From: Weizmannia acidilactici
GTDB lineage: Bacteria > Bacillota > Bacilli > Bacillales > Bacillaceae_C
Assembly (NCBI RefSeq): GCF_008974225.1
Contig: NZ_BKZR01000028.1
Coordinates: 1 to 46,856, forward strand
Reading direction: 5' to 3'
Length of the DNA stretch: 46,856 nucleotides
Each line of letters opens with the position of its first letter. Within the stretch, counting starts at the first letter, position 1. A program made the translations under genes and the position numbers. The notes below the pieces were generated by a model that did not search any database, was not told where the DNA came from, and saw only the letters and a list, made by a program, of their open reading frames with translations. Shown one piece after another: positions 32,878 to 40,589 of this stretch.

Positions 32878-33759
32878 TCAATTCTCCTTTTCATAGTAAT
32901 GCATGAAAATTTCTTCAAGGTCCGGTTCTCCGATGGAAATATTGGCGAGATCCATTTCTGCAATGATTTTGATCATGGCGTTCATATTACCCCTGTAGAT
33001 GAAGTTTACGGCATTCCCCTTCACTTTAAAGTCACTCACACCATCCACATGCTGGATCTCTTGCGGAATCTTTGATTTCACTTCAATGCTGATTCTCTTG
33101 TAGTTGTTCTCCTGCAGCGTGCTGATTTTCTCCAGTTTAATAATCCGCCCTTCTTTGATAAAGGCAACCCGGTCGCATAATTTCTGGACTTCGGTCAGAA
33201 TGTGCGAGGAAAAGAACACCGTTGCACCTTTTTTGTTCTCTTCCCTGATGAGTTCAAAAAACTTCTGCTGCATGAGCGGGTCAAGCCCACTTGTCGGTTC
33301 ATCAAGGATGATGAGTTTCGGTTCGTGCAGCAGACCCTGTACAATCCCGACTTTTTTCTTATTGCCAAATGAAAGATCATTAATTTTCTTTTTCAGATTA
33401 AGGTCCATGATTTCCGCAAGTTCATGAATCCGTTTTGTGCAGTCTTTTTTATAAAAACTGGCTGAGTATTTGAGCAGGTCAATCACTCTCATGCTGTCGT
33501 AGTAAAATACTTCTGAAGGGAGATAGCCCAATTCTTTTCTGACTTCTGGATGTTCGAAACAACTTTTGCCGAAGATCGTTGCCTGACCGCTTGTGGGATG
33601 AATCAGACCAAGCAATGTCCGGATTGTTGTCGATTTTCCCGCGCCATTCGGGCCAATGAAACCGAAAATCTCGCCCTGTTCAACATTTAAATTCACATCA
33701 ATGATCCCCCTAGACCTGCCATACTGTTTCGTAAGATTCTTGATTTCAATTACATTCAT
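32878..33759 (-). CDS. ABC transporter ATP-binding protein
   Basis: 293 residues. Walker A GPNGAGKST, an ABC signature reading LSFGNKKKVGIVQGL (Phe-Gly in place of the usual LSGGQ), Walker B LIILDEPTSGLDPL and the switch His in FFSSHIL. The C-terminal domain after residue 220 is typical of exporter ATPases of the BcrA/NatA kind. It follows the TetR gene by 20 bp and precedes the two permeases, so the four genes are one operon. Confidence 0.92.
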   Translation of the reverse strand: MNVIEIKNLTKQYGRSRGIIDVNLNVEQGEIFGFIGPNGAGKSTTIRTLLGLIHPTSGQATIFGKSCFEHPEVRKELGYLPSEVFYYDSMRVIDLLKYSASFYKKDCTKRIHELAEIMDLNLKKKINDLSFGNKKKVGIVQGLLHEPKLIILDEPTSGLDPLMQQKFFELIREENKKGATVFFSSHILTEVQKLCDRVAFIKEGRIIKLEKISTLQENNYKRISIEVKSKIPQEIQHVDGVSDFKVKGNAVNFIYRGNMNAMIKIIAEMDLANISIGEPDLEEIFMHYYEKEN

Positions 33760-33779
33760 GCGTGGTTCCCCCTGAACTT

Positions 33780-34388
33780 TTATTTATAAAAAGCATTTTT
33801 AAGCAGTTCCATACAGTCCATCAATTCTTCGTATGAAGCTTCGATATTCGGATTTTCCAACGTTTGAAAATGATTGAACCAACCTTCAGACATCCAAACC
33901 AGCATTTTCAAGACTTTATTTGGATCCACACCGTCTTTAAATTTAGAAGCATCAATCCCGTCAATCGCAACCTTATTGCGGAAGCTTTCAATTTCTTTAT
34001 CGCCCAGAAAGGCATTAATATCAGGTCTTACTTCTTCATCCTTTTCAAAAAACATACTTGTTAAAAAAGATAAAATAGCAGGGTGCTTTTTGATCACCTG
34101 CAATTTTATGTCACCCGCAAGCTTAATCCTGTCAAAGAAATCAGTGACGCCCGGGTCAAATTTTTCATTAATTCCTTTCATTATTGTGTCCCCACACAAC
34201 CGGATTAAATAAAGGTATAAGTCTTTTTTGGTGCCAAAGTAATGAAAGATCATCGGCTTTGAAATGCCGGCTTCAGCAGCAATGTCGCTCACCGATGTTT
34301 TTTTATATCCGTTCTTTCCAAAAGCGGTAAGTGCGGCATCCACAATTTTGTTTTGCTTTTCTTCGGGCAAACTCAAAAATTTCTCCAT
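33780..34388 (-). CDS. TetR/AcrR family repressor of the ABC export operon
   Basis: About 202 residues. The helix-turn-helix is TSVSDIAAEAGISKPMIFHYFGTKKDLY, and a TetR_C ligand domain follows. ATG 34388 has GAGGTGG upstream. First gene of the operon. Two copies of its likely operator flank the promoter at 34411-34460, so autorepression with induction by the export substrate is inferred. Confidence 0.92.
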   Translation of the reverse strand: MEKFLSLPEEKQNKIVDAALTAFGKNGYKKTSVSDIAAEAGISKPMIFHYFGTKKDLYLYLIRLCGDTIMKGINEKFDPGVTDFFDRIKLAGDIKLQVIKKHPAILSFLTSMFFEKDEEVRPDINAFLGDKEIESFRNKVAIDGIDASKFKDGVDPNKVLKMLVWMSEGWFNHFQTLENPNIEASYEELMDCMELLKNAFYK

Positions 34389-34410
34389 CAAACCACCTCG
34401 AATAAATAAA

Positions 34411-34460
34411 TTGACCGATTCGGTTTATGTTATTATAGATCCATAAACCGAATCGGTCAA
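34411..34460 (-). promoter_or_regulatory. Promoter of the TetR-ABC operon framed by a 19-bp inverted operator pair
   Basis: TTGACCGATTCGGTTTATG (34411-34429) and its exact reverse complement (34442-34460) flank 12 bp. Read leftward, the outer copy supplies -35 TTGACC, 17 bases follow, and the spacer supplies -10 TATAAT. Each arm holds a near-palindromic ACCGATTCGGT. One dimer could sit on the -35 and another just past the -10. Confidence 0.88.
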
Positions 34461-34481
34461 TAAAATACAGACAAAAATATT

Positions 34482-34678
34482 GAATCCATTTTGGTTGTTT
34501 TGTTTATTGTCTACAACTTTGATGAAAACACACCAATGGAAGAAACACGAAGGGCGCTCGATAACCTGGAAAGGCAGGGCAAAATGCTCTTACCCTGCTG
34601 TCAGCAACCGGAGGCAGGGCAAATCAGCATGGCATCAGGAATATCCGCTAAAAAACAGTCGGCCCGCTTAAAGATCAT
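34482..34678 (+). pseudogene. Internal fragment of an aldo/keto reductase
   Basis: The plus frame reads FDENTPMEETRRALDNLERQ, then GKMLLPC and SGISAKKQSARLKII. This matches residues about 113-175 of the reductase at 26339-27322 (FDENTPMEETLRALDDLQRQ, GISAKEQLARFELI). Neither end of the gene is present. It is evidence that a copy of that reductase once sat in island B. Confidence 0.75.
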
Positions 34679-35519
34679 ATTTCACGTTCGTAAGCCATTT
34701 AACAATCTCAGGATCGCGATGTGAAAAGAAGACGCTTTGCTTCGTATCCAATGCAGCAATCTTTTCCATATCCTCTTTGTCCAATTCAAAGTCAAAGATA
34801 TTGAAGTTCTCAATGATTCTTTCCTTGTGGACAGACTTTGGAATCGCAACGACGCCTCTTTGTGTTAACCAGCGCAATATCACCTGGGCAACGGATTTGT
34901 TATGTTTTTCAGCCAGTGAAACCAGAACTTCATTTTGGAACATGTTATTTCTACCTTCAGCAAAAGGCCCCCATGACTCGATCTGAACATTGTACTCTTT
35001 CATCACTTTCTCGCTCTCGATTTGCTGGCAGAAAGGATGGGTCTCGATCTGGTTCACAGCAGGGACAACTTCGTTATGGGAGATCAAATCGACAAGGCGG
35101 TCCATCTGGAAGTTGCTGACGCCGATTGCCCGGATTTTCCCTTCCCGGTACAATTCCTCCATCGCACGCCAGGCGCCGTAATAATCATTAAACGGCTGGT
35201 GGATCAAATACAAATCCAAATAATCTAATTGCAGTTTTTCCAGAGATTTCGCAAATGCTTTCTTGGCGCTCTCATAACCGGCATCCTGAATCCAAAGTTT
35301 TGTCGTAACAAACAATTCCTTCCTCGGCACACCGCTCCGTTTAATGGCTCTGCCGACCGCTTCTTCATTCATATAAGCGGCAGCCGTGTCAATCAGGCGG
35401 TAACCCGTCATCAAGGCGTCATAAACGGCTTGTTCACATTGATCTGCATCCTCAATTTGATAAACCCCGAAACCAAGAATCGGCATTTCAACGCCATTGT
35501 TTAAAGTGACTTTTTGCAT
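34668..35519 (-). CDS. Aldo/keto reductase, AKR5/YvgN-like
   Basis: 283 residues with the tetrad Asp44, Tyr49, Lys74 and His107 (LIDTAAAYMNEEAVG, TTKLWI, LYLIHQPF). IGVSNF and IPKSVHKERIIEN are classic for the 2,5-diketogluconate reductase/glyoxal reductase group. It reduces small aldehydes such as methylglyoxal with NADPH. It is divergent from a MerR gene across an operator with a 19-bp-spacer promoter, so it is probably activated by that MerR. Confidence 0.92.
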   Translation of the reverse strand: MQKVTLNNGVEMPILGFGVYQIEDADQCEQAVYDALMTGYRLIDTAAAYMNEEAVGRAIKRSGVPRKELFVTTKLWIQDAGYESAKKAFAKSLEKLQLDYLDLYLIHQPFNDYYGAWRAMEELYREGKIRAIGVSNFQMDRLVDLISHNEVVPAVNQIETHPFCQQIESEKVMKEYNVQIESWGPFAEGRNNMFQNEVLVSLAEKHNKSVAQVILRWLTQRGVVAIPKSVHKERIIENFNIFDFELDKEDMEKIAALDTKQSVFFSHRDPEIVKWLTNVKYDL

Positions 35520-35574
35520 TTGAAATCCTCCTGTCTTTTAATGTGATGACGCATTTTGCAACTTTAACATCCGT

Positions 35575-35595
35575 GTGCTAGTATTAGCCTAGCAC
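35575..35595. promoter_or_regulatory. MerR-type operator in the reductase promoter
   Basis: GTGCTAG-N7-CTAGCAC is a perfect inverted repeat. Reading leftward, TTGACT is followed after 19 bases by TAGGCT within the dyad. A 19-bp spacer is the hallmark of MerR-activated promoters. Confidence 0.7.
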
Positions 35596-35653
35596 CTTCG
35601 AGCAACACGAAGTCAAGTGATTCAGAAAAATTTTTTCAAGGGGAGGGATTGCC

Positions 35654-36061
35654 ATGTATACAGTGAAAGAAGTGGCCCAGCTGCTTGAATTGACTGAACA
35701 TACTATCCGATATTATACAGATAAGGGCTTGGTCCCAAGCGTACAACGGGACAAAAACAATAACCGCCTTTTCGATGATGAATCCATCAATTGGCTTACA
35801 GGCGTAAAATATTTAAAACAATGCGGAATGTCCGTGAAAGACATCAAAACTTATGTAGATTTGTGTTTGGAAGGCGATGCTACGATTGAAGAACGCTATG
35901 AAATCATCCTGAAACAAAAAGAAATTGCGCTGCAACGGCTAGAAGAAGCGAAACGAACAGCTGAATATATGGAAGAAAAAGCGAAGCATTACCTTGATAT
36001 TATCAATCATGTGATACCGGATGACACGAATCCCGGGAAATGGGAAAAAATGGAAAGATGA
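35654..36061 (+). CDS. MerR family transcriptional activator
   Basis: 135 residues. The N-terminal winged helix YTVKEVAQLLELTEHTIRYYTDKGLVPSVQRD, then the second helical pair and a coiled coil (about 80-115) for dimerisation. No Cys cluster for metal binding is seen. ATG 35654 has GGGGAGGGA upstream. It is divergent from the YvgN-like reductase and probably activates it in response to a small carbonyl or thiol-reactive compound. A terminator follows. Confidence 0.9.
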   Translation: MYTVKEVAQLLELTEHTIRYYTDKGLVPSVQRDKNNNRLFDDESINWLTGVKYLKQCGMSVKDIKTYVDLCLEGDATIEERYEIILKQKEIALQRLEEAKRTAEYMEEKAKHYLDIINHVIPDDTNPGKWEKMER

Positions 36062-36094
36062 TGATACATTCATAGAAAAGGGCTATCCCCCAAG

Positions 36095-36132
36095 CCCCGC
36101 CGACAAACACAATTTTTCCCGGCGGGGTTTTC
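36095..36132 (+). terminator. Terminator of the MerR gene
   Basis: CCCCGCCG and CGGCGGGG form an 8-bp stem followed by TTTTCTCT. Confidence 0.85.
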
Positions 36133-36167
36133 TCTGCTTATATAACATTTTTTTAAATCTGCCGGGT

Positions 36168-36713
36168 TTACAAATTCCGCTCCAGTAAAATCCCGATTTG
36201 CTGCGCCATCACTTCCGGCGGATAAGGCATCCCATTCGTAATCCACCATTCCACGATCCCTACATATGACGATACAATGAATTGTAGAATGACATCTTCG
36301 TTTAATCCCTGGTTTTTTCCTTCTTTTACATTCACTTCATCCTTGAACTCTTCCATCAAAAACTCATGGAAACGGGTGCGGAAATGGCGCGCCCCTTTGC
36401 TCGCCATCATCGTTGAAAAGAATTGATAATGGCTTTCAATGTATTCGAACCATGGCAGATTCGCTTCATCATACTCCATTTCAGCTGTCGTTTCACAGAT
36501 TCTTTTCATTTCGTGAATATGCTCTTCGATCAACTTATCGAGCAGATCATACTTATCTACGTAATGAAGATAAACGGTGCCCCGGCTGACATCCGCCCTG
36601 TCTGCAATATCCTGTATGGTCACGGCATCAAAACCTTTTTCAGCCATCAGTTCAATCAACGCTTTTTTAATCGCTTCCTGTGATTTGATTATTCTCCTGT
36701 CGACTTTCGGCAT
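36168..36713 (-). CDS. TetR/AcrR family regulator, island B (paralogue of 23230-23766)
   Basis: 181 residues. The helix-turn-helix VTIQDIADRADVSRGTVYLHYVDKYDLLDKLIEEHI is nearly the same as in island A, and the C-terminal IVEWWITNGMPYPPEVMAQQIGILLERN is also shared. ATG 36713, ribosome site AGGGTGA. It is divergent from an aldo/keto reductase across module copy P2. Close similarity of the recognition helix predicts overlapping operators for the two proteins; the operator halves differ slightly between islands. Confidence 0.9.
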   Translation of the reverse strand: MPKVDRRIIKSQEAIKKALIELMAEKGFDAVTIQDIADRADVSRGTVYLHYVDKYDLLDKLIEEHIHEMKRICETTAEMEYDEANLPWFEYIESHYQFFSTMMASKGARHFRTRFHEFLMEEFKDEVNVKEGKNQGLNEDVILQFIVSSYVGIVEWWITNGMPYPPEVMAQQIGILLERNL

Positions 36714-36752
36714 CTAAACATTCACCCTGCTTTATGAACAATTTTTATGGAT

Positions 36753-36851
36753 TTGTTCATTAATAAACAATTTAAGCTCAATTAACAATTGTATACCTCT
36801 TATTTCTGTTTATAATTATAAACAAATGTTTAATAATATATCAATGTTCAA
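36753..36851 (+). promoter_or_regulatory. Shared promoter/operator module, copy P2 (drives aldo/keto reductase)
   Basis: TTGTTCATTAATAAACAA (36753-36770, palindromic except one pair), 18-bp gap, -35 TTGTAT (36789), 16-bp spacer, -10 TATAAT (36811), 9-bp gap, 26-bp element 36826-36851 with ATGTTTAA and ATGTTCAA 18 bp apart. The upstream element also sits 40 bp before the divergent TetR start. Confidence 0.85.
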
Positions 36852-36876
36852 CTTTCTCCTGAAAGGGTGATCCATT

Positions 36877-37866
36877 ATGCAAAAACGTACATTAGGAAAA
36901 AGCGGGCTCGAAGTTTCGACAATCGGCCTTGGCTGCATGGGTATGAGCCATGGATATGGTCCGGCAGCAGATAAGAAAGAAATGATTTCGCTGATCCATG
37001 CAGCGATTGACCGCGGGGTGACTTTCTTTGATACCGCCGAAGTATACGGCCCGTATATCAATGAAGAACTGGTGGGCGAAGCACTTGCTCCTTACAAGGG
37101 AAAAGTCGTCATTGCCACCAAATTCGGCATCCAAATGAAAGATGGCAAGCAGGTACTTGACAGCAAACCGGAGACCATCAGAAAGTCCGTCGAAGGCTCG
37201 CTCAAACGGCTTCAGGTTGAAACGATTGACCTGTACTATCAGCATCGCGTTGACCCGGACGTGCCGATCGAGGAAGTGGCCGGCGTCATTCAAGATCTCA
37301 TTAAAGAAGGAAAGATCCGGAATTGGGGGCTTTCTGAAGCAGGAGTGGAAACGATCCGCCGCGCACATGCGGTTCAGCCGGTCACTGCCGTCCAAAGCGA
37401 ATACTCCATGATGTGGAGAAGCCCTGAAGAAGAACTGCTCCCTGCACTTGAGGAACTAGGGATCGGCTTTGTACCGTTCAGCCCGCTCGGAAAAGGCTTC
37501 CTTACCGGAACAATTCATAAAAATGCCACATTCGCGGAGTCTGACTTCCGCAGCATCGTCCCCCGCTTCCAACCGGAGAACATTGAAGCCAACCAGGTTT
37601 TGGTTGACCTCATCAAAAAGGTTGCAGCAAGCAAAAACGCAACGTCGGCCCAAATTGCGCTCGCATGGGTGCTTGCCCAAAAACCGTGGATTGTCCCGAT
37701 TCCGGGCACGCGCAAACTGGAACGCCTTGAAGAAAATTTGGGCGCCGCAGACGTTGAGCTGACGCCTGAAGAACTGAAGGATCTGAACGATGTGCTTTCA
37801 AAAATCAAAATTTCGGGGGACCGCTATCAGGCAGGTTCGGATTATGCAAACCGGACGGGTAAATAA
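36877..37866 (+). CDS. Aldo/keto reductase, island B copy 1
   Basis: 329 residues. The tetrad Asp52, Tyr57, Lys82 and His123 (FFDTAEVYG, ATKFG, YYQHRVD). GKIRNWGLSEAG and IPGTRKLERLEEN place it with the YakC/AKR13-type reductases, a different branch from the copies at 25287 and 40590. It uses NADPH to reduce aldehydes or ketones. First gene under module P2; a dead NmrA-like gene follows. Ribosome site GAAAGGG. Confidence 0.92.
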   Translation: MQKRTLGKSGLEVSTIGLGCMGMSHGYGPAADKKEMISLIHAAIDRGVTFFDTAEVYGPYINEELVGEALAPYKGKVVIATKFGIQMKDGKQVLDSKPETIRKSVEGSLKRLQVETIDLYYQHRVDPDVPIEEVAGVIQDLIKEGKIRNWGLSEAGVETIRRAHAVQPVTAVQSEYSMMWRSPEEELLPALEELGIGFVPFSPLGKGFLTGTIHKNATFAESDFRSIVPRFQPENIEANQVLVDLIKKVAASKNATSAQIALAWVLAQKPWIVPIPGTRKLERLEENLGAADVELTPEELKDLNDVLSKIKISGDRYQAGSDYANRTGK

Positions 37867-37921
37867 TAAATGGCACAGTTTTTACTCTACTCTAGAACAA
37901 GTGAAAAGGGGTCATACCTTT

Positions 37922-38520
37922 TACGAATGTATTAATTCTTGGCGCAAACGGGTCCATTGCCCGCCATGCGATTGAATTATTCCTCAACGAAACTGATGCA
38001 CAGCTGACGCTTTATTTGCGCAACGCAAAGAGGCTGCAGCATCTTGAGCCTAACCGCGTCCGCATTATCGAAGGCGATGTGTTGGATATTGAAAAACGAA
38101 AAGAAGCCATGATTGGGCAAGATGTGGTTTATGCCAATCTTGCCGGCAGATTGGAACAAATGGCAAAAACTGTTGTCAAAGCAATGGATACGACCGGCCT
38201 GAAACGTCTTATTTGGATCAGTTCGATGGGAATTTATGGTGAAGTCCCAGGAGAGCGGTACAGCAGTATCTTGGATCCATACGAACGTCAGCCGAGATCA
38301 TTGAAGCCTCAGACCTCGACTATACAATTTTAAAGCCGGGATGGTTTACCAGCAAAGATGAAATCGGCTATGAAATTACCCGAAAAGGTGAGCCATTTAA
38401 AGGGCATGATGTGTCGCGTAAAAGTGTTGCAGACATGGTTGTGAAATTGGCTTTAAACCCGGAATTGGGGGTCCGCCAAAGCCTGGGGTTAGTAAACCAA
38501 ATTCATAACTTTGGGTTTAA
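37922..38520 (+). pseudogene. NmrA-like NAD(P)-binding protein, broken copy
   Basis: It reads TNVLILGANGSIARHAIELF onward and matches the intact gene at 38701-39336 along its length. The codon aligned with the ATG of the intact gene is TTT, so there is no start. Near 38285 the frame shifts, after which AEIIEASDLDYTILKPGWFT and GEPFKGHDVSRKSVADMVVK continue. A short deletion precedes the shift. It lies directly downstream of the reductase. Tandem duplication followed by loss is the simplest history. Confidence 0.8.
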
Positions 38521-38570
38521 TGCATGCGGCAACTTTGATTATCCAATAAAAATATACAATTTTATATGGA

Positions 38571-38669
38571 TTGTTCATTAATATACAAATTACGGTTATT
38601 TAACAATTGTAAGCATACCAATTCTGCTTATAATTATGAACAGATGTTTAATTTTATATAAATGTTCAT
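38571..38669 (+). promoter_or_regulatory. Shared promoter/operator module, copy P3 (drives NmrA-like gene)
   Basis: TTGTTCATTAATATACAA (38571-38588), 18-bp gap, -35 TTGTAA (38607), 16-bp spacer, -10 TATAAT (38629), 9-bp gap, 26-bp element 38644-38669 with ATGTTTAA and ATGTTCAT 18 bp apart. No regulator gene is adjacent. Confidence 0.85.
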
Positions 38670-38700
38670 TTCAAAAAAAACAAACAAAAGAAGGGCTTAT

Positions 38701-39336
38701 ATGACGAATGTTTTAATTTTGGGCGCAAACGGCCGGATTTCACGTCTTGCAAGGGATCTTTTCCTGAAAGAAACCGACGTGAAGCTGACGCTTTATTTGC
38801 GCAATGCACACAGGCTGAAAATGGTTAATCCGGAACGGGAACGTATCATTGAAGGGGATGTCAATGATCTTGAAAAACTGAAAGAAGCGATGGCCGGGCA
38901 GGATGTCGTTTATTCTAACATAGGCTCAGATATTGTAAGAGCAACCAAAAATATTGTGGCAGCGATGGAAAAAACAAGTGTAAAAAGACTCATCGCGATT
39001 AATGCTTTAGGCATTTATGACGAAGTGCCGGGCAAGTTCGGGGAATGGAATAAAAGAATGTGCGGCAGCAACCTTTTTGAATTCCGAAAAGCGGCCGATA
39101 TCATAGAAGCATCCGATCTTGATTACACCATTATCAGGGGAGCCTGGTTCACAAATAAAGACGAAGTGGATTATGAAATTACACAAAAAGGCGAGCCGTT
39201 CAAAGGAACAGAAATTTCCCGAAAAAGCATTGCCGCTTTTGTGGTGAAATTAGCCGTAACACCGGGATTGGAAGTCCGCCACAGTGTCGGCATCAATAAA
39301 CCAAATACGGATGGCGACAAACCGGCTTTTTACTAA
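38701..39336 (+). CDS. NmrA-like NAD(P)H-binding oxidoreductase
   Basis: 211 residues. N-terminal VLILGANGRISRLARDLFL carries the atypical-SDR glycine motif, followed by LYLRNAHRLKMV and GDVNDLEKLKEAMAGQDVVYSNIG. The end IIRGAWFTNKDEVDYEITQKGEPFKG is typical of the YwnB/NAD(P)H-binding group. ATG 38701 follows AAGGG. It is transcribed from module P3, with a dead cupin gene and an SDR gene downstream. Exact reaction unknown. Confidence 0.9.
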   Translation: MTNVLILGANGRISRLARDLFLKETDVKLTLYLRNAHRLKMVNPERERIIEGDVNDLEKLKEAMAGQDVVYSNIGSDIVRATKNIVAAMEKTSVKRLIAINALGIYDEVPGKFGEWNKRMCGSNLFEFRKAADIIEASDLDYTIIRGAWFTNKDEVDYEITQKGEPFKGTEISRKSIAAFVVKLAVTPGLEVRHSVGINKPNTDGDKPAFY

Positions 39337-39358
39337 AAATCGCCGGAGGATCACGAAC

Positions 39359-39680
39359 ATGAAGAAACAGGAAAGCGGCTACCGGTGGGGCGTATTTGGG
39401 ACCGTCTTACTGGCTTACTTTTTTATCATCAGCCAAAGAACAGCTCCTTGGCTGATCACGATTCTGCTTGTAACGGGCGGCAGAGGTTATTATCAGGAAG
39501 AAGGCAAACCGGCCCGCGAACTTCATACCGGGGATGTCGTCAAGATTGCACCAGGTGTAAAACATTGGCACGGCGCTGCACCGGACAGCTAGTTTACGCA
39601 TATCGCGATCAGTACAAAATGTCCAAAACGGGGACACCGAGTGGCTGGAACCCGTAACGGATGAAGCATATAACCATTAA
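39359..39680 (+). pseudogene. Cupin-domain protein, degenerate
   Basis: The central GGRGYYQEEGKPARELHTGD and VVKIAPGVKHWHGAAPDS segment is a standard cupin of the kind found with CMD and SDR genes. Then TAG stands where TGG (Trp) is expected, followed by FTHIAIST. A frame change near 39620 restores NVQNGDTEWLEPVTDEAYNH and a stop. The N-terminal third no longer shows the first cupin motif. A good ribosome site GGAGGA remains. Confidence 0.75.
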
Positions 39681-39700
39681 ATTAAAGGGGAGATGTGAAG

Positions 39701-40441
39701 ATGTCGAATATTCAAGATAAAGTAGTTATTATTACAGGTGCTTCAAGCGGAATCGGGGAAGCGACAGCAAAAGAACTGGCAGTGAAAGGCGCGAAGCTGG
39801 TGCTGGCAGCCCGCCGCGAGGACCGGTTAAAAAAGCTGCAGGAAGAAATTCAAAGCAATGGCGGACAGGCTGTTTACAAAGTGACAGATGTAACGAAGTA
39901 TGAACAAGTGGAAGAATTGGCTGCATTTGCATTGAAGAAATTCGGGACAATCGATGTATTAATCAATAACGCCGGGGTTATGCCGCATTCATTTTTATAC
40001 AAGAAAAAAGTGGAAGATTGGGATAAGATGATCGACGTCAATATTAAAGGCGTTCTTTACGGCATTGCGGCTGTACTCCCAACCATGAGGGAACGTAAAT
40101 CCGGCCATATTATTAATCTTTCTTCTGTGGCAGGCCATTTTGTCGGGGCAGGCAGCACAGTCTATGCCGGAACGAAATTTGCTGTGCGCGCGATTTCAGA
40201 AGGCCTTCGGAAAGAAGAGTATGCCAACAATATCCGCACCACCATTATCTCGCCGGGGGCTGTGGATACGGAATTGCCAAGTGCCATTACAGATATGGAT
40301 CTCAAACCCGGCATTGATGAGATTTATAAAGGCGCCATCGCGGCGGACAGAATTGCCCGCGCCATTGCGTTTGCTATTGAAATGCCGGGAGATACCGCCA
40401 TTAATGAAATGATTATCCGCCCTACACGCCAAGAGCGGTAA
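39701..40441 (+). CDS. SDR family oxidoreductase, island B
   Basis: 246 residues, classical SDR: GASSGIGEATAKELA, INNAGVMPHSF, the Ser in NLSSVAGHFVG, YAGTKFAVRAISEG with the Tyr/Lys pair, and SPGAVDTELPSAI. Paralogue of the SDR at 23937 with matching motifs throughout. ATG 39701 preferred to GTG 39695, which overlaps the GGGGAG ribosome site. Probably cotranscribed with the NmrA-like gene from P3. Its end lies 27 bp before the P4 module. Confidence 0.9.
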   Translation: MSNIQDKVVIITGASSGIGEATAKELAVKGAKLVLAARREDRLKKLQEEIQSNGGQAVYKVTDVTKYEQVEELAAFALKKFGTIDVLINNAGVMPHSFLYKKKVEDWDKMIDVNIKGVLYGIAAVLPTMRERKSGHIINLSSVAGHFVGAGSTVYAGTKFAVRAISEGLRKEEYANNIRTTIISPGAVDTELPSAITDMDLKPGIDEIYKGAIAADRIARAIAFAIEMPGDTAINEMIIRPTRQER

Positions 40442-40468
40442 ACCGAGGCATTTTGAAGCATGGAAATC

Positions 40469-40567
40469 TTCATGAATAATATACAATTGAACTTCAATGA
40501 ACCATTGTAAGCACTCTGTTGAGATTTATAATGATATACAGATGTCCATTAATGTATGAACATTCAT
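40469..40567 (+). promoter_or_regulatory. Shared promoter/operator module, copy P4 (drives aldo/keto reductase)
   Basis: TTCATGAATAATATACAA (40469-40486), 18-bp gap, -35 TTGTAA (40505), 16-bp spacer, -10 TATAAT (40527), 9-bp gap, 26-bp element 40542-40567. Its ATGTCCAT and ATGAACAT make a partial palindrome. It is the most diverged of the four copies, but every distance is the same. Confidence 0.78.
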
Positions 40568-40589
40568 TTTGGAAAGCGAGGCCAATCAA

